Shown piece after piece: positions 7,620-10,257 of a DNA stretch of 10,257 bases. Source of the DNA: JAQGMO01 sp050954505 (GTDB lineage Bacteria; Pseudomonadota; Gammaproteobacteria; Burkholderiales; Burkholderiaceae_D). Made by a program: the position numbers and the translations under genes. The stretch lies in the NCBI GenBank assembly GCA_050954505.1, contig JBPBPY010000152.1, forward strand, positions 1-10,257. Direction: 5' to 3'. Positions within the stretch are counted from its first letter, which is position 1. Each line of letters starts with the position of its first letter. The notes beneath the pieces are model-generated. The model saw nothing but the letters and a program-made list of their open reading frames with translations, was not told where the DNA came from and made no database searches.

Positions 7620-8843
7620 ATGGCGACAGCAACAGGCACGCGCACGGTAGTCAAGGAATCGGTCTATGCCTGGGAAGGCAAGGACCGGCAAGGCAAGAAG
7701 GTCGGTGGCGAAGTGCGCGCCAGCGCCGAAAGCGTGGTCAGCGCCACGCTGCGGCGCCAGGGCATCATGGTCACCAAGGTCAAGAAGCGCACCTTCCGCA
7801 GCGGCAAGAAAGTCACCGACAAGGACATCACGCTGTTTACCCGGCAGCTGGCCACCATGATGAAGGCAGGCGTGCCGCTGCTGCAATCGTTCGACATCGT
7901 CTCCAAGGGCAATGCCAATCCATCGGTGTCCAAACTGATCCAGGAAATCCGCGGAGATGTCGAAACCGGCACCAGCCTGAACCAGGCATTCCGCAAATAC
8001 CCCTTGTATTTCGATGCGCTGTTCTGCAACCTGGTCGGCGCCGGCGAGCAGGCCGGTATCCTGGAAGACTTGTTGACGCGCCTGGCGATCTACAAGGAAA
8101 AGACCATGGCCATCAAGGCCAAGATCAAGTCGGCCCTGTTTTATCCGGTGTCGATTCTGGCGGTGGCCTTCATCGTCACTGCCGTGATCATGATCTGGGT
8201 GGTGCCGGCCTTCAAGAGCGTGTTCGAAAGTTTCGGTGCCGACCTGCCGGCGCCGACGCTGATCGTCATGGCCATTTCCGATTTCTTCGTCAAATGGTGG
8301 TACCTGATCTTTGGCGGCCTGTTCGGCACCCTGTACCTGTTTTTCCAGGCCTGGCGGCGCTCCCCGAAGATGCAGCGCTTCATGGACTCCACCCTGCTCA
8401 AGGCACCGGTGTTCGGCGATGTGATCCGCAAGGCCACCATTGCCCGCTGGACCCGCACACTGGCCACCATGTTTGCCGCCGGCGTACCGCTGGTCGAATC
8501 GCTCGACTCGGTCGGCGGCGCTTCGGGCAACGCGGTCTACCTCGACGCTACCCGCAAGATCCAGACCGAAGTCAGCACCGGCACCAGCCTGACGGTCGCC
8601 ATGCAGAATGCCAACGTGTTTCCCAACATGGTCACGCAAATGGTCTCGATCGGCGAAGAGTCGGGTGCGCTGGACCAGATGCTGGGCAAGGTCGCCGACT
8701 TCTACGAAGCCGAGGTCGACGATGCCGTCGAGTCCCTGGCCAGCTTGATGGAGCCGATGATCATGGTGATCCTGGGCGTGCTGATTGGCGGGCTGGTGAT
8801 TGCAATGTATCTGCCCATCTTCAAACTGGGTTCGGTGGTTTAA
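7620..8843 (+). CDS. pilC: Type IV pilus inner-membrane platform protein PilC
   Basis: Polytopic inner-membrane protein of the GspF/PilC family. It sits beneath the pilus, contacts the cytoplasmic ATPases PilB and PilT, and couples their motion to pilin insertion. The 407 residues match family length. A short N-terminal region (YAWEGKDRQGKKVGGEVRA, 17-35) leads into two T2SSF domains, about 72-195 and 275-397. Each carries the duplicated pattern TRQLATMMKAGVPLLQSFD or TRTLATMFAAGVPLVESLD, followed by GTSL and GEQAG or GEESG. Predicted membrane segments lie at about 172-198, 226-248 and 378-400. The frame is intact. It is the last recognisable pil gene here; pilD does not follow. Confidence 0.97.
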   Translation: MATATGTRTVVKESVYAWEGKDRQGKKVGGEVRASAESVVSATLRRQGIMVTKVKKRTFRSGKKVTDKDITLFTRQLATMMKAGVPLLQSFDIVSKGNANPSVSKLIQEIRGDVETGTSLNQAFRKYPLYFDALFCNLVGAGEQAGILEDLLTRLAIYKEKTMAIKAKIKSALFYPVSILAVAFIVTAVIMIWVVPAFKSVFESFGADLPAPTLIVMAISDFFVKWWYLIFGGLFGTLYLFFQAWRRSPKMQRFMDSTLLKAPVFGDVIRKATIARWTRTLATMFAAGVPLVESLDSVGGASGNAVYLDATRKIQTEVSTGTSLTVAMQNANVFPNMVTQMVSIGEESGALDQMLGKVADFYEAEVDDAVESLASLMEPMIMVILGVLIGGLVIAMYLPIFKLGSVV

Positions 8844-8900
8844 GCTGGTACCTGAATCGGGCGTTGGTTCACACCATGCACCCGAACAGTGATCTGTTTC

Positions 8901-8930
8901 CGTCCGAATCCGTCCGAATCCACCCGAATG
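8901..8930 (+). repeat. Short decamer repeat before the oxidoreductase gene
   Basis: CGTCCGAATC occurs twice exactly in tandem (8901-8920), followed by a diverged third copy CACCCGAATG. A related CACCCGAACA lies about 20 bp upstream, at 8879-8888. The array fills part of the 91-bp gap between pilC and the next start and leaves that start without a clear ribosome binding site. Confidence 0.6.
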
Positions 8931-8934
8931 CCAG

Positions 8935-10061
8935 ATGGCTAGCAGGAACAAACCGCTGCGCGTGCTGGTCATCGGCGGCTACGGTTTCTTTGGCCGCCGC
9001 ATCGCACAGCTGCTGGCTGGCAATGAAGCGATCCAGCTGCTGATCGGCGGCAGGGATCTGCAGAAGGCGCAGCGCCAGGCATTGGCGCTCGTACTGGCGG
9101 CAGAACAGGGCGTCATGCTCGACGTCGCCACCGATATCACCTCGACGCTGCAACGCCTGCAGGTCGATGTCGTCATCCACACCGCAGGCCCGTTCCAGCA
9201 ACAGCGCTACACCGTCGCCGAAGCGGCCATTGCTGCCGGCGTACACTACATCGATCTGGCCGACGGCCGTGAATTCGTCGCCGGCATCCAGGTGCTGGAT
9301 GAGCGCGCCAGGGCCGCCGGCGTGCTGGTAACCAGCGGTGCCAGTTCGTTGCCGGCATTGTCGTCGGCTGTGGTGGACCAGTACCTGCCGCGCTTTCGGC
9401 TCCTGACTGCCATCCGCTGTGGCATCGCCTCCGGCGCACGGGCGCCGGGTCTGGCAACCATGCAAGGCGTGTTTGGCTATTGCGGCAACCGGTACGGCGC
9501 CTGGTTGGCGGTTCCTGGGCCGATGTGCCGGGCTGGCTCGATACCATCGTCCATCGCTTTCCGGCCCCGGTCGGCTGGCGCATTCTGGGTGCCTGCGACG
9601 TTCCCGACCTGGTATTGTTTCCCCGACGTTACGGCGTCTCGACAGCCACCTTCCATGCCGGCTTTGCCAGCATGCCGGGGCATCTGTCGGTGAGCTTTGC
9701 AGCCTGGTTGGTCAAGAAGGGGTGGTTGAACAGTCTGGCTTTCCTGGCCGGACCACTGTATGCCCTGAGCCAGCGGCTCGAACCATTCGTCAGCGACAAG
9801 GGCGGCATGTTCATTACATTGGAGGGACTCGACCATGACGGCGCAGCATCGGCGTTGACATGGCACCTGGTGGCAAGCCGCAACCTTGGCCCCTACATTC
9901 CCTGCGGCGCAGCGGTTGCCCTGGTGCGCAAGCTGGCGCGTGAAGGCACCCTTCCTGCAGGCGCCACCCCGTGCATGGGATTGCTGAGCACTTCGGAATA
10001 TCTCGAGGCGCTGGCCGGTTTCGATTGCGTGATCATTGCGCCATGCTCTACAGCGCCTTGA
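8935..10061 (+). pseudogene. Saccharopine dehydrogenase-like NAD(P)-binding oxidoreductase, split by a one-base deletion
   Basis: The N-terminal Rossmann fold is clear: VLVIGGYGFFGRRIA with GGYGFFG at 14-20, then VIHTAGPFQQQ and GVHYIDLADGREFV, which are typical of the saccharopine dehydrogenase/trans-acting enoyl reductase-like family. The frame from 8935 stays family-like to GVFGYCG (about 9486), then turns into nonsense until a stop at 9691-9693. From 9489 the next frame gives PVRRLVGGSWADVPGW and runs family-like to TGA 10059-10061. Restoring one base after AA at 9487-9488 joins the halves as GYCGKPVRRLVGG and gives 375 residues, a normal length. The substrate is unknown. The start at ATG 8935 is chosen because the fold begins there; the ribosome binding site is weak. 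It overlaps the next gene by 19 bp. Real pseudogene and sequencing error are both possible. Confidence 0.82.
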
Positions 10062-10257
10062 AGTGGCTGCATATCCTGAGCGCGATCGTGCTGTTTGGCA
10101 CGGGCATCGGGATTGCGTTTTTCAAATGGAGTACCGACCGCAGCGGCGACATACGGGCTATCCGCAGTGCCAATGAACGCACGGTCCTGGCCGACTGGCT
10201 GTTTACCACGCCGGCTTTCCTCCTGCAGCCGCTCACGGGAATCGGCCTGGCCTGGCT
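10043..10257 (+). CDS. DUF2269-like integral membrane protein, N-terminal part (cut by window edge)
   Basis: Seventy-one codons are present. A hydrophobic first segment (LYSALKWLHILSAIVLFGTG, residues 2-21, continuing to FFKW) is followed by a short basic/acidic stretch (DRSGDIRAI) and a second hydrophobic segment beginning LADWLFTTPAFLLQPLTG. This layout, with WLHILSAIVLFG and LADWLFTTP, resembles the DUF2269 family of predicted inner-membrane proteins of unknown function. The ATG lies inside the end of the oxidoreductase frame (19-bp overlap), which suggests translational coupling in one operon. No strong ribosome binding site is visible, consistent with coupling. Confidence 0.75.
   Translation, partial: MLYSALKWLHILSAIVLFGTGIGIAFFKWSTDRSGDIRAIRSANERTVLADWLFTTPAFLLQPLTGIGLAW

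Overview
The window is GC-rich chromosomal DNA from a Gram-negative bacterium. A type IV pilus PilB-PilC pair whose zinc-binding cysteines are arranged as CxC plus CxxC, an E. coli-like DadA and the GC-biased codon use all suggest a betaproteobacterium of the order Burkholderiales, possibly Oxalobacteraceae. That placement is inferred from protein resemblance recalled from memory, not from a search. I see no rRNA, tRNA, CRISPR array, insertion sequence or prophage.

Left half, all on the minus strand, read from 5370 down to 1. dadA (D-amino acid dehydrogenase) is followed by an alanine racemase of the catabolic DadX kind. The pair is a dad module that racemizes L-alanine to D-alanine and oxidizes it to pyruvate and ammonia. 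Next comes a two-part protein, a methyltransferase-like domain joined by a low-complexity linker to a family 2-type glycosyltransferase domain, interrupted by an in-frame TAA. Last is the start of a mannose-1-phosphate guanylyltransferase (ManC/CpsB type), which supplies GDP-mannose for surface polysaccharide. The last two point to an envelope or exopolysaccharide locus beyond the left edge.

Middle, 5371-5856. A region of 486 bp separates dadA from the divergent pil genes and should hold the promoters for both. It contains an AT-richer patch, a weak 96-codon ORF with a good ribosome binding site, and a perfect 8-bp inverted repeat close to pilB.

Right half, plus strand. pilB (extension ATPase) and pilC (inner-membrane platform) sit 14 bp apart. 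Where many relatives carry the prepilin peptidase pilD next, this window has a saccharopine dehydrogenase-like oxidoreductase, split by a one-base deletion, overlapping the start of a DUF2269-like membrane protein that runs off the right edge.

I did not find a clearly new system. The points most worth a second look are the two independent disruptions (an internal stop at 1257-1259 and a frameshift at about 9487-9489), the decamer minisatellite between dadA and alr, the inverted repeat before pilB, and the degenerate methyltransferase-glycosyltransferase fusion. Two lesions in about 10 kb could mean real gene decay or an error-prone assembly, and the sequence alone cannot decide between them.
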